Positions 1-13,095 of a stretch of 64,000 bases of DNA are shown here, piece by piece. Both the position numbers and the translations under genes were made by a program. Every line of letters begins with the position of its first letter. Position 1 is the first letter of the stretch. Under the pieces are notes generated by a model that saw nothing but the letters and a program-made list of their open reading frames with translations, did not search any database and was not told where the DNA came from. The DNA is from Lytechinus pictus (lineage: Eukaryota; Echinodermata; Echinoidea; Temnopleuroida; Toxopneustidae), in assembly GCF_037042905.1 (NCBI RefSeq), contig NW_026974140.1, positions 19,428,001-19,492,000 of the forward strand, given 5' to 3'.

Positions 1-79
1 ATTAATCTTAATCTATTCTGTAGGAATAGCTTGCGGTATATCTCTGTGATTACTACTATTTTAATTTTAATCCTCATAG

Positions 80-3000
80 GTCAAGGTTACTTGTTGATCC
101 AACAGAGAAGGAAGAGAGAGTAATGGAAGGTACAATGGTTGTTGGTATGAATGTTCATAGAGAGCTGTGTACCATGCAGGTTACAGGAAGTATGCTCATA
201 CTTAAAGAACAGGTAAGATTGATTGATTTGATTCAATTGGTTAAAATGGCTTATTAAAAACTGAAAATCACTGCCAAATAGATGAATTACATCAAGTTTA
301 CAGGTCTTTTAAACAATCAATATTTATATTATATATTCAGCCATAAAAACACATGAATTGTGCAATGTAGATGCAAAAACAATTTGAAAATTAACTATAA
401 ATAATTAAAATGGCAGAAAATAAGAGAGTTTAAAAACAAGTTGGTTTCCATGGGCCAGGGCTCGCAAAAGTAAAAGTCATTACTATTTCCCAGAGGATTC
501 CCTTCAGAAAGACAGCTAGCAGCAATGTTTTTAATGTGATCTTTTCTTAAAAAAACCTTGGACTTCAGAAAGAGCATTTTTGTTTTCTAGAAAATTGGAA
601 AATTGAGTTTGCTTTTAAAGATTCTATTAAAAATCTTGGAGATACAACATGTTAATGTGATCCCTCTGTGGTTGTTCAAGTATTTATATCCTTGATCATT
701 TATTCCTCCAATTTACTAACTTTTTATTAATCTCCTATGAATGAATGAATCCCTGATCTCCAGATAATCCCCAATACCGACTCTAATCCTTTCTATTTGA
801 AGTTAATGGTTATTGATTATCTTTAGAATTGGTAACCACTTTATATACCTAAATACTTTCTGAATAGAAACAGGATGTGTGGGGAAAGGGGGAGGGGGGG
901 GGGGTATATCCCTTATAGTGTGCGAAGCAAAATTTAATTTTCACTTTATGTTAAATTTAGGTACATAGTACCTAACAACTGGTGACTGATATGTGTTTAG
1001 AGCTGTATTTTAGAGAACAACGAATCAGGTTTTTAAGATATTTCTATCATCTGATTTTAAATACAGAAATCTGTCATTTGCTGGCAAGTGATGTACATAT
1101 TAAAAAAAAATGATATTATTGATACAGAAAGTACAGCAATATCACCATGTAATATATGGTTATCTTTCTATAAATAAAATTATCTTACAATTGATAGTGT
1201 TTTGCCATCAAGTAGACAGATAAAATAATTACTGCATCATTGTGCTTTTGTAAGCTATAAACAATTTTAATATTTTGGAAGGTACCAATAATCGTAAAAT
1301 ATTGTAAAATCTCTGCTTCGGTACAATAAAGTCTATGTTAAATAAGTACAAAATCAGTTCATGCCTTTGTCCAGGTTCTCCTGATTATCTACACTTTTTA
1401 TATTCAAAGTATATTAATATTTTTCTCATATCTCATTGGACCCTGTATGAAGTCTATTAGAAATTTTGAATGTTGAATCTCATAGTCTGCTATATGTTAA
1501 TGATAACCTGTTGCCTGGTAGTGATTGGGTTAATTCATGAATATCTTCTTTCTATATAGATCATGCGATGTTGTCAGATTGCCGTAGTTAAAGTAGGAGA
1601 ACTTACAGACCTCATCAAACTAGCTTTAGAGAAGGATAAAACAGCCAGGTGAGCTATTATTATTATCCCTGACAACGAATCAGAAGCTTACAGACCTCAT
1701 CAAACTAGCTTTAGAGAAGGATAAAACAGCCAGGTGAGCTATTACTTATTATTATCCCTGACACCGAATTAGAGCTTATAGACCTCATCAAACTAGCTTT
1801 AGAGAAAGGTAAAACAGTAAGGTGAGTTATTACTTATTATTACCCCTCACACCGAATTAGAGCTTACAGACCTCATCAAACTAGTTTTATAGAAAGGTAA
1901 AACAGCAAGGTTAGTTATTACTTATTATTATCTCTGACACCGAATCAGAGCTTATAGACCTCATCAAACTAGCTTCAGAGAAAGGTAAAACAGCAAGGTT
2001 AGTTATTACTTATTATTACCCCTGACCTTGAATCAGAGCTTACAGACCTCATCAAACTAGCTTTAGAGAAAGGTAAAACAGCAAGGTTAGTTATTACTTA
2101 TTATTATCTCTGACACCAAATCAGAGCTTACAGACCTCATCAAACTAGCTTCAGAGAAAGGTAAAACAGCAAGGTTAGTTATTACTTATTATTATCCCTG
2201 ACACCGAATCAGAGCTTACAGACCTCATCAAACTAGCTTTAGAGAAAGGTAAAACAGCAAGGTTAGTTATTATTTATTATTATCCCTGACAACGAATCAG
2301 AAGCTTACAGACCTCATCAAACTAGCTTTAGAGAAGGATAAAACAGCCAGGTGAGCTATTACTTATTATTATCCCTGACACCGAATTAGAGCTTACAGAC
2401 CTCATCAAACCAGCTTTAGAGAAAGGTAAAACAGCAAGGTTAGTTATTATTATTATCCCTGACACCGAATCAGAGCTTACAGACCTCATCAAACTAGCTT
2501 TAGAGAAAGGTAAAACAGTAAGGTGAGTTATTACTTATTATTACCCCTCACATCGAATTAGAGCTTACAGACCTCATCAAACTAGCTTTAGAGAAAGGTA
2601 AAACAGCAAGGTGAGCTATTACTTATTATTTCCCCTAACGAGGTATCAGAGCTTACAGACCTCATCAAACTAGCTTTAGAGAAAGGTAAAACAACAAGGT
2701 TAGTTATTACTTATTTTTACCCCTGACCTTGAATCAGAGCTTACAGACCTCATCAAACTAGCTTTAGAGAAAGGTAAAACAACAAGGTTATTTATTACTT
2801 ATTATTACCCCTGACCTTGAATCAGAGCTTACAGACCTCATCAAACTAGCTTTAGAGAAGGTAAAACAGCAAGGTTAGTTATTACTTATTATTATCCCTG
2901 ACACCGAATTAGAGCTTACAGACATCATCAAACTAGCTTCAGAGAAAGGTAAAACAGCAAGGTTAGTTATTACTTATTATTATCCCTGACACCGAATCAG

Positions 3001-6000
3001 AGCTTACAGACCTCATCAAACTAGCTTCAGAGAAGGATAAAACAGCCAGGTGAGCTATTACTTATTATTATACCTGACACCGAATCAGAGCTTACAGACC
3101 TCATCAAACTAGCTTTAGAGAAAGATTAATCAGCAAGGTGAGTTATTACTAATCATAAAATGGTGATATGGATCCTGATCATTTGATTGGCTGAATCTAT
3201 CACATGACCAGTCATTTATTTAAGCTAACAGGACAATTTTCCAATGACTAGTACTAATAACTAGTTATATTGACTGGTCATGGTTTTGAGATAAGGTTGG
3301 TTTATGAAATAACAAGGATTCACAATTTTTCTTTCACATCATGTGCTCGGGAACTGTTCTAAAGTTACCAGATGTGTTATATGTATTCCCTTGTCATAAA
3401 ATTAAAGCTTTAAACCTCATTGGTAAACTAACTTTAGTCGAAAGTTAAATTCCAATGTGATTTATTATTATTTCCTTGACATAAAATCAAAGCTTACAGA
3501 CCCAGCATTGTTTGATATATATTTTTCTTCTTTATTTCCCTTTTCTTCTTTTCTTCAAACAGAGCTGAAGGTAAGAAGTTTGGTTTTGCTGAATCCCATC
3601 CAAAGAAATTAATCACAAGTCAAGTCATTCCTGAACAGACCGTTGATACGTCAGACATTGAAGGTGAAGTCAAGCAGATTATGGAGACGACTGAACAACC
3701 TGAACAAGTGTATCCTTTATTGAATATCATGATATGGCATGATACCTACTGTGCCCTTGTTTGTGCATACTTATACAGTGCTATCAAAAAAAGTTTACAC
3801 TTTGAAAAAGCCCTAGGAATTAAAAAATATACAACATGTGGGTATTTTTTTCACATATAATCTTGGGTTTGGGTCTCATCTATTCAATGAAAGTAAAAGT
3901 TTTGACAGAATGTTACACTTGAGTGAGCACTGTCCATTTTCGTAAAGCTCGCAGAAATGCTCGTTTTCACACTGTGTCAAGGGGATAGGGCGTCATCAAA
4001 CTCACTTGCAAAACATTTCTCATACATTTCCCTTGCACTTTTAGTCAATTGAAATAAAACGAATACGTTCAAGCATTTTGCAACAATTTTGGCACCGAAA
4101 TTGAAATTTCAGCACTTAGTAAGCTCAAACTTTACCCTTTTTGTGCCAGCTGGATCTGACGACATTACTGAATCTGAACAAAAGTTTATATCAGACATAT
4201 CCAGCATTTTTTCACTAAGTTTTTATCATTTAAAGTTGGCTTACATTTCATTTTAATTTAATACTTGTTTCTCAACACTTTTCCCAAGCTTGACAATGAT
4301 TAACAAAATGAAAATCAAGCCTAAGCCATTTTATGTAAATCACAGCTCAGTGTAAAGCAAATATCGTCACGATGGCCTCGGTGAGTGGGGTGGGGCGCAA
4401 TGCACTCTTTGAAGTGTTTTGGGCAAGGAAACCAGTTAAAAAAAGGTAAAAGATATCTTCAAATCAATTTTACTGCTAAATTCCATGTGTTCTTCATGAT
4501 TAAGGTCTACTTTTATTCGCATAAATATTTCAAAGTTCTGCGCAAATCATTTTTCACTAAATTTTCAAACGTAAGTGGTGCTCACTCAAGCGGAAATATT
4601 TTTCGACATTTATATCATCATTTGCTTAAATGGATCTGTAAAAATGTTAAAATGTGGAAAAATCTTCAGGATATTACAAATGTATAATTTTACAGGATTT
4701 ATTCTATAAAGTGTTAAGTTTTTTTTGATACGCACTGTATATCTGCAAGATGTGAAATGAATGCAGTTTTTACATATACAATACAGAAACAGATATTTCT
4801 TTTAAAGGTCAAGTCCACCCCAGAAAAATGTTGATGTGAATAAATAAAGAAAAATCAAACTAGCACAACACTGAAAATTTCATCAAAATCGGATGTAAAA
4901 TAAGAAAGTTATGACATTTTAAAGTTTCGATTATTTTTCACAAAACAGTGATATGCACAACTGAGTGACATGCAAATGAGATAGTCGATGATGTCCCTCA
5001 CTCACTATTTCTTTTGTTTTTTATTGTTTGAATTATACAATATTTCATTTTTTACAAATTTGACAATAAGGACTGACTTGACTGAACCATATAGTATTAA
5101 ACAATGCTAATTCCACATGTTCAGGGAGGAATTAATCGTTGTTTCACTTGGCAATGAGGAGAAAATTTGAATATTTCATATTCATATAATAAAATACAAA
5201 AGAAATAGTGAGTGGATGACGTCATCAGTCTCCTCATTTGCATACAGACCAGGATGTGCATATAACTGTTTTGTAAAATCAAGCGAAACTTTAAAATGTC
5301 ATAACTTTCTTATTTTACATCCGATATTGATGAAATTTTCAGTGTTATGTTTGTTGGATTTTTCTCTTTGTATTCAAATAAACTTTTTGTTGGAGTGGAC
5401 TTGTCCTTAAAAAAAAGAGTAAAAATGTTGTAATATGATAAAAAGTCGGCCACTATCCACCTGCTGATCTATCCACCAAGCCAGAACACCTCTATGTATC
5501 ATTCTCCCAATCTCCACATCTGTTTTATTTTAAGTCTTCGCTAAAAACAAGAGGGATGTGAAGTTGGTTGGTACTGTATGACCTTTATTCACGGGGGCAA
5601 TACTCGTCATGGTTTTTACAGCTCAAGATACCTAAATATACAATATCGTGCAACGCAACCCTAATGAAAACTAAAATTTATTTGGAATGATAAGTTTTTT
5701 GTAACTCTCTTATATTGGATAATCCCTGATGATTGTTTCTTTAACATGCTGCTCAGATCCAGCAAGTTAGAGATCAAAAAGCCAGGCTTGGGACAGATAG
5801 GAGAAGGATTAAGAAACTCTTGGTTTGATGATGATGGTGATAAAGAGGAAGAAAAGAATGGAAAGGAGGAGGATGAAGATATGGAAGGGATAGTATCAGA
5901 AGAAGAAGAGGAGGAGATTGTGATAAAACCTGTAGCTAAAGAGAAAAGAAAAGGTATGGGATGGTATCTATCTTTGTTCATGATTATCTATCATATTTTA

Positions 6001-7456
6001 GAAGCTTAGTCAAATTATGAATTATTACTATTTTAAAATCCTAGAAATCTGACATTTATCTTTACACAAAGTATTTTATCATACAATTCATTTATGCATG
6101 TTTGTTGTTTATTATTGTTGTTAATTAATTAAAACCCACCTTGTAAGTTTTTAAGTAATTTTCCCTTAAAATTCTGGTAAATATTTCAAATTCATTGCGA
6201 AAAATTTATGTTATGGCAGTATTGGAATATTGACAGAACACTCAAATTCTTTTCACTTTAAAATTAAGTTTTAATAGAAAACATACATTTTTCAAGCTTT
6301 TTTTGTAACTGGTGTAATCCTTGCTTTTATTTTTTTTCTTTAGGAAAATCCAAGGCTTATGATTCAGAGAGTGAAGAAGAAGAAACATTCACATTAGATA
6401 ATGCAGAGCTTGATATTGTTCCTAGGTGAGTTGAAAACGATGAGTACAGTAGATGTAAATGAAGCACATGTGTTTTCTACAGGACACCACCTGTATGATT
6501 TACCTTGAGAACAGGTCCTCTAAACCTGTTACTCTCAACCCAGGTGAAGTAATGGAATACCTGGTAGGATTTAATTCATGAATGCTTTCCTTTTTAGCGC
6601 AATGAGCAACTATGCGGTAAATGCAAATATTCTCATTCTACTGTATGTAGAATTATTTTTTTTAAAAATATTCTTCAATATTTTTTTTGTGGCAGATCTT
6701 GGGAGAACTCCAGAAAAGATGGTTGCTCCAAAGCAGATCATTTTGGGGAAATTAGGGTACTTGTGATGAGGGGAAATCACGTGTAGCTCTCATGGCAGCT
6801 TATCTATAGCCAGGGTAATGTGTTATACATTGGAAAGCTCAGTAGAGTATAATGGCCACCGCACACCTTACAACCCAACTGGTCTACGACTGGCTTGCGA
6901 CTGAGTGAGTAGAGATGAATACGGCTCGACACCGCACACCTTGCGATCCGACTACCATGCTGTCTGCAACTCACGCATGTGCTTTTTGCCATACCAACTT
7001 AAAAAATGGTGCTTACTGCAGCGTATGCGTGTTGTATATCTCTGCTCTCTGATTGGCTGGAAGTTGGATTGAGCATGCTATATTCGACATGTCAAATCCT
7101 TACGATTTTCCTTGCGACTTGTCTCTGACCGGTCTGCGACTCTCAAGCTGACAAGAGCTGTGACGTCACATCTCCCCTCACTCAGTCGCAAGCCAGTCGT
7201 AGACCAGTCAGGTCATAAGGTTTGCGATGGCCTATAGATATTGCACTATATGAATAAACTATATATATTTTTTTATTAATGATAGTTATTATCTCATGTT
7301 TCATGCAGGTCAAAGTCATTAAAACCTTCAGAGGAATTGGATCTTACTTCAGCGTTAAAGAAACCATCAGAGAAGATTAAAACTGGAGGGAACGTCAAAT
7401 CTAAGGGAGGGAAGAAGAAATGGAAGAAAGGACAAAATATCAAAGATAGGCCATGA
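80..7456 (+). CDS. EXOSC9: Exosome complex subunit RRP45 (EXOSC9), C-terminal six exons
   Basis: Non-catalytic RNase PH-like subunit of the RNA exosome ring, which guides RNA to the nucleases in nucleus and cytoplasm. Exons are 80-212, 1560-1648, 3563-3709, 5757-5953, 6344-6425 and 7309-7456 (stop TGA). Each has AG/GT borders and phases that join without a stop, giving 264 residues. The first two exons give the second half of the RNase PH fold (LLVDPTEKEERVMEG, then MNVHRELCTMQVTG). The third gives EGKKFGFAESHPKKLI. The fourth carries GQIGEGLRNSW, the short motif typical of EXOSC9 tails, then a long Asp/Glu run. The last exon is a basic KGGKKKWKKGQ tail. In the third exon the reading frame requires the donor at 3710, not the overlapping GT at 3708. 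The N-terminal half lies left of the window. The second intron carries an array of duplicated exon ends. Identity is secure; exact ends come from splice-site reading. Confidence 0.95.
213..1559 (+). other. EXOSC9 intron
   Basis: AT-rich intron between the first two EXOSC9 exons of the window. It starts GTAAGATT and ends in TATATAG. It holds a purine/poly-G tract at about 886-904 and nothing gene-like; the minus-strand open frame at 395-577 has no recognisable features. Confidence 0.8.
1600..3150 (+). repeat. 88-bp tandem array derived from an EXOSC9 exon-intron boundary, 18 copies
   Basis: The last ~48 bases of the EXOSC9 exon ending at 1648, its splice donor and ~40 bases of intron are repeated head to tail about every 85-88 bases. 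The core ACAGACCTCATCAAACTAGC recurs near 1604, 1689, 1777, 1865, 1954 and onwards to about 3090. The first copy is the real exon. Copies show small shared changes (GAAGGATAAA versus GAAAGGTAAA; AGGTGAG versus AGGTTAG), which point to higher-order amplification. A much older, diverged copy lies at about 3395-3500. Only the original frame is open through the repeated exon part; the other two hit TAG or TAA. Confidence 0.93.
3776..4737. mobile_element. Tc1/mariner-type non-autonomous element (MITE), copy 1
   Basis: 962-bp element with terminal inverted repeats CAGTGCKATCAAAAAAAGT (left) and the matching end ACTTTTTTTTGATACGCACTG on the other side, flanked by TA on both sides, the target of Tc1/mariner transposases. 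No transposase is readable. The open frame at 4385-4687 also appears, altered, in the second copy at 59169-60129, which is inserted in the opposite orientation. It sits in the EXOSC9 intron 3710-5756. Confidence 0.85.
4804..5409. mobile_element. Palindromic MITE, AAGGTCAAGTCCACCCC family
   Basis: About 600 bp, almost wholly palindromic. It opens AAGGTCAAGTCCACCCC and closes GAGTGGACTTGTCCTT, with matching arms (TTTCATCAAAATCGGATG on the left, its complement on the right). Relatives lie at 29066-30095 (interrupted), 30232-30836 and 38441-39010, and a diverged one surrounds 57436-58960. No coding capacity. Confidence 0.85.
6854..7232. mobile_element. Short MITE with ~55-bp inverted repeats in EXOSC9 intron
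   Basis: The ends are inverted copies of each other: GGCCACCGCACACCTTA at the left and TAAGGTTTGCGATGGCC at the right, followed inward by a perfect shared arm around CTGGTCTACGACTGGCTTGC. Length ~380 bp, no coding frame. It lies just before the acceptor of the last EXOSC9 exon. Confidence 0.8.
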
Positions 7457-7631
7457 GAAATTTACAACAGGATGACTAATATAGAACAAGAACTATTATG
7501 AGAAATATAGAAGAGAAACTAATCATATGAATGAGACTTTGGAGTACTGTGAAGCAGATATAAACTGCTTTAGATGGGACGAATCAGATGACTAGATCTT
7601 TTAGGAGGTTCATATGATTGGTTGGATGAGT

Positions 7632-7637
7632 AATAAA
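7632..7637 (+). terminator. Candidate polyadenylation signal of EXOSC9
   Basis: A canonical AATAAA lies about 175 bases after the EXOSC9 stop codon, the first such hexamer downstream. It is a reasonable end for a short 3' UTR, but no transcript evidence is visible. Confidence 0.45.
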
Positions 7638-9559
7638 ACTTCTTTTCTATGAATGTAAGAATATTATGTCACAAGACTTGCACTATTGCTAAACCTGCTA
7701 TGCCATCTCTAGATAAGGTGCGTAAAGGAACATTGAAAATCAGATGGGCATTTGCCTGTTTCTTGATTGTGTAAACAAGACATTTTATATTGGGTTGAAT
7801 AGATTGTTCAGAAAGCTTTAAAAGGGAAGAAACAAATGGCTGGACTGATATGACAAATGATGAAGATTGAGTAACTGATCACATCTCAAGATAAGCTTTA
7901 GTAGCATGATATGACATGTCATGATGACATCAAACCCAGCTGATCTTTCAATCCTGAACAAGAATAAGCTAAAAGAAATTTTGATAGCATTCTGATCTAC
8001 TGGATTTCATTCATTCAAGATAATTCCTGAGATGTTAAGGCAATTCACCCTCCCTCTTTTTGCTAGGCTTTTACCAGTAAAAGGGAGAGGTAAGCATAAT
8101 GCTGAAGTATGGAGGTAGATCATAGAGTTTTACTAAATGTTCTCAGACCCAGCTACGCATCTTTGTACACATCACTTTTAGTTAGACTTAATTATCTGTG
8201 AAACACCCCCTGTGACACGTTTTATAAAACTCATTATAACAAATTTGTAATAGCACTTTAAAGCTACTGAAATCATTCAATATGAATTGCTGCTAGTAAA
8301 CTTGTTATAGAAATTATGCATTTGTTTTTATAGCAAATCTTTATAAAACGGGACGTGGATGTAAAAGGAGGATCTCGGAGCGATTGTAGATATCATTTCT
8401 CACTTTTAATTATCAAGAACTCAGATTATTATTATTTTGTTTAGCATCACCTGTGCCTGGGAGGAGAAAAGTGAACAGAATCACTATGACCCACTTGTCT
8501 CTCCTCCCAATGTAACTGATGGGGGGGGGGGGTGCTGGTGGACCACTTCACTTGCCTTTACCCCTACTCTTGTGTGGCCAGTCTGTGTAATAATCTGTAA
8601 TATATTTACATTACCATCAAGATGTTCCTTTTATCTGACATACCATCCATACTCGGGAATGATTAATTCAGGGTGCAGTTAATATCATTGCTGGGATTTC
8701 AAATACATGTAGATTTTAACTGAAATAACAATGTGAGGCCAACTTGCTGATGTATGTGATATACTTCTGAGCAGGAATTTAAAATCAGTTTTAATCTATG
8801 GTCTATTTATGGGTAGCTAGAACATGTTAATGCTCTTATTTTTCTTTTGGTTTAAGGGACTTCCAGGTACTGTTTTATGAAGCTTCTCATACTCTGAGAG
8901 TTACCATAGCAACAATCTGAGAGTGGTGCTTTCCAGTAAATCAAAACCAAGGATTTCACTTATTATCAGAACTCTCATGAGAGTGATCAGTTTTCTTGAT
9001 TTAATAATAAAGAAACAATTCTACTTCATTCATCCTCTAACAGTTATATTAATGATGTTCTGACAATCGTAATTGGCTTTCCATAGTCATTTCATGTATT
9101 TCATCCATGGTTGAATAGGGAGCTTTTGACTTTCTATCCATTACACAAAATTCCTCTAATTTGGAGAAATTAGTCCTACTGAGCATGAATAAAGGATGTA
9201 TCATTAAAGGAGAGAAGAATTCAGCATCATCGGCTAGGTTGTAAAATCTAAATTTTTACCAAAGTGCCCTTTTTACTAAATCAGCCGTATGTTACTCCTT
9301 TTTGAAGCTGTAATTTTTAGATTGAAAAGACATGACTATTTCATATGAATCAAAGCATTGTGTTTCTTATTTTGTGTGTCATTGTTATATTTCCTAATTG
9401 ATTTTCTGTGGCACACTTGTTACATGAACATGGGCAATACCAGGGTATTTTGATAGGGGGGGGGCAGGGACAACATGAGTCACATGACTTTTAAGATGAC
9501 CTCGTGTTTTATCAATTCAAAATTACATACAGATAAACAATCCAGACCACTCTTCTTTT

Positions 9560-10188
9560 CCTCTTCCCTGAATGACTGAAGAAAACAGAAATGATGAGAT
9601 GAGAGACGAGAATGGGAGGAGAATAAAAATAAATCAAAGAGAAAAATCAAAGAAACATATTGTTGAAAGTTTGAGGAAGATTGAATGAATAATAAGAAAG
9701 TTATGAGCATTTGAATATTGAGATCACTAATGCCATGTAGATCCTCCCATTGGCAATGCAACCAAGATCTGTGATGTCACACACGTACAACTCCCTCATT
9801 ACTTCAGTACTTATTTCACTTATATTCTCACTTTTATAGAGTCTATCACAAGGTGAGGTGTTCTGTTTATGAGAGGACAAGTACAGATGTTTCACAACAT
9901 TATACAATTGATGAATCGTTTGTCATATGATTAGAATGAGCAAAAAGAGATGTTTTGGGGTATATTTTCAGTGTCCAAAAGGGGAGAGTTGTTCATCTGT
10001 GACATCATAGATCTTGGTCGCATTGCCAATGGGAGGATCTCCATAGCATTAGTGATCTCGACATTCAAATGCTCATAACTCTTTTATTGCTAGTCCTATT
10101 TTACTCAAACTTTTGTTGATCTTATTCTTTGATTTTTCTGCTTTCACAAAAGCTAACTTGCTCCAAGAGTTTCATTCTCCTTTAACTG
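9560..10188. mobile_element. Palindromic MITE, left end decayed
   Basis: Closely related to the intact copy at 33629-34217. Both share TTATGAGCATTTGAATATTG-type arms, an inner CTCCCATTGGCAATGC segment and the closing TTTCATTCTCCTTTAA. Here the left terminus is replaced by unrelated sequence. No coding potential. Confidence 0.75.
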
Positions 10189-10910
10189 AAAATCACTTTT
10201 GTTGTTTCATGAAATGCTCCTCCACAGAGTAAAGATGAAAACAAGAGAACATGAAAAAAGGGATAACAAAAGATAAGTGAATATGAGGGATGTAAACTGA
10301 AGGGCAGAAGAAAGAAGGGGGGAGAAGAGAATGACACAGAAGTGAGTAGAGATTACAAAAATTGGAAACAGGAGGCATAAGTAGCAAGATATGAAGAGAA
10401 TGGACGTTGTAAACCAGACTAAACTCTCAGACAAGTCATTCAATCTTTGATAATATGGGGCAACATTCACTATTCTGAGAGTTCGAATACTCCAAGGTTG
10501 ATAGAAAATGAAATACAGGTTTAGAAAACTAAAATAACTAATAATCTATACAATTGTTGCTTTCTTTACGGACAACTAAAATCATCAGAATAATTGTTTT
10601 CTGATTATTCAAATTTCATGACATTGAACCTTGTTCCACTTTCCTCATAAACTTTTAAATTGACAAACTGTTGGACTAATCAACCTTTGGAGTATTCAAA
10701 CCTTTGAAATAATGTGTTGTCACCATAGTGCCCAATTCACAGTTTGCAAACACACCCATTCTATCATGACCAAGCCATATTGCAATTAGGCAAGGTTCTT
10801 TTGCTCTAAACCAATGATGCATTGATACATTTTGCATTTAAAAAATAATTTAATCACAGAAAACTAAAAAAAAGTCAAATACAAAAAAAAAATCATTAAA
10901 TGACATTGTT

Positions 10911-13095
10911 TTTATTTTCAAACCATACTATAGACTTTGTATGCAAATAACAAACAGCTAACATTTGAATGCCTTTATCAGTATTTACACAGGACAGCTC
11001 GTAAATCAATAATCCCACCCCCCCCCAAAAAAAAAAGTAAATGAAAATGAAAAAATTGTATTTCTCCCATGCCCTAAAATGTAAACAAGCCTAAAGAGAA
11101 TAACAACTTGAGCAGAAAGAAATTTAAAAGAATGTGCCAACAGGCCTCCTTTACACAACTGTACACATACGGTAACACAAAAAGTTTCTTACAGGAAGAT
11201 TTTAGTCAAAGTTAGACCAGTAGTGAATTAAGATAATGTTCTTTATCTCAACTTGTATCATAGTTATACTATACAAACCACCATTTACTTCATTTTTTAT
11301 TAACAGGATACATGTATATTTGGTGATACATATTGATATTGATTGGATAAATGAAAAAAAAAGTCACACTTGTCGTTTTAAAAACAGATGTAAAATGTTA
11401 TGAAACTGCTTTTAGTTGACATTATTTTTCATGCTGCAAACAAACAAAACCCAATACATATTACATCCCTGTTCCATTCCTGTCCTTTCCCCTGTGAAAA
11501 AATAAAGCTCTGAAACCATTTATCTGAAACAAATATTACATGCTATCGTACAGAAGACATACAGATCTCAAATAATAATGAATAAGAAATGTTTTATAAG
11601 TTAAAAGGCTGAAAATAGCAAATTGCAATATAGTGAGTGAGAATTGAGAAATAATCATAATTCTTTATCAAGTCTCTAATTAATAACTGAATACAAAATG
11701 AAAGTTCTATCTGAAAACCTTTAAAAACTAGGGCTGTCTCGTCCATTTTCATGTCTAAAAACCATCCCCCCATTAACTAAGATCAAAATGATGACTTTAA
11801 AATAATGCATTCAGAATGAGTTTACTTGATTTGGAAATCCCCTATTTGCATAGAAATACTGCCAAATCAAATGATATCAGAAAGAAAATGTACTAAACAA
11901 GACCACATCTGATTTGCAGACCCATCTTATTTCTCACTCACATATAACGTCAATATTCTACATGACTGGTCATAATAATAACAGATTCACTTGATTGAGA
12001 CATTCATTTCTCTAAAAGACAATATTTCTTTATCCTAATTTCATGAAATTAAAAAAAAATTAGCGCATACTTTCCATGAACTCTCAATCTAGAAGTATTC
12101 AAAAGTTACAATAATCATGTAGAATCTTGACCTTTATTTTCACTTTGTTTATCCTTGCCAAATTACAAGCTTATACATACAGGCATTAAAAACAATCACA
12201 CAGTTTAAATACATAACAAGTTTACATGAATATCAGTAAATATCAAAGCAGGGTGATATACCACAAAACTGGCGAATTAGGGGAAAAAGCCTTTGGTTTC
12301 TTTTTCTTACATCAAATGATAAAAAAAAACAATGTCTACAAATAAAGTGTGTCTCACCCAATATGTTATACTTAATACTGCTAAGAGTTGCTTCATTACA
12401 ACACAATGGTGAATGTCATTCCAAATAAAAACCAGCAAAAACAAGATTTCTTATCAAAATCATGGTCAATATTTCTCTCTGAAGAAAAATTGCCTATTAA
12501 CTGAGTTGCCAATGATATGATTTACTTCCAAATTTCAGTTTCAGCTCAAGTGACAGAAAAGGCAAACAATCTCATCTTCTTAGAATTTTTTTGAATATTT
12601 TCCATTTCCAACTAAATCTGTTTTGTTTAAAACAAAATTTTAATGAGATTATGAGAGAGGAAAAAAAAACCTTGGAATATAAAAATTCAAACAGATTAGC
12701 TGGGTTTAATTTGTTGTGCTATGTTTTTTCCTCGCCGTTTACAAAATTTGGCATATATACAATACAATCAGCCTTCATTGTTAAAAATACCATGGATACA
12801 TGACTATTCATGGCAAGATTAATTTAAAGAAAGCATTTACAATTTAAGCATACTAAGCCTCCAAACTATCTGGTGTACAGTGGCTAAAACTATGCACGCC
12901 CTTCAGTACAACATCATTCCTGATCAATTTAAAAGAGAAATCGGACTCCTTGACAAGGAAGAAAACAGGTCTAAAGCGACAATTTAGGAAAACATATGCA
13001 CAAATGAAATGATGGTGGATTAACAATGCTAGTCACCTGTTGATGAGTAACGCTCAATTACAGTGAGTGGTTTCACTAGTTTGAGAATAAATGGT
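10911..13095 (-). other. Probable HMGB 3' UTR
   Basis: The 2.2 kb after the HMGB stop codon has no transposon termini or coding frames and contains reverse-strand AATAAA hexamers at 12133-12138 and 10911-10916. Either could end the message. The length and end are inferred, not shown. Confidence 0.35.

Larger units (their letters stand above)
7457..10850. other. Intergenic region downstream of EXOSC9
   Basis: AT-rich DNA between the convergent EXOSC9 and HMGB genes. It holds the EXOSC9 3' UTR, a poly-G run at 8521-8532, a lone X-box-like palindrome GTTACCATAGCAAC at 8900-8913, and a MITE copy at about 9560-10188. No gene was recognised. Confidence 0.6.

Noticed and set aside
4385-4687. 100-codon frame MGWGAMHSLKCFGQG...
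   Set aside because: It sits inside a Tc1/mariner-type MITE; the second copy carries a frame-disrupted version and no transposase motif is seen.
5661-5981. Minus-strand 106-codon serine-rich frame
   Set aside because: It is the antisense of the acidic EXOSC9 exon at 5757-5953.
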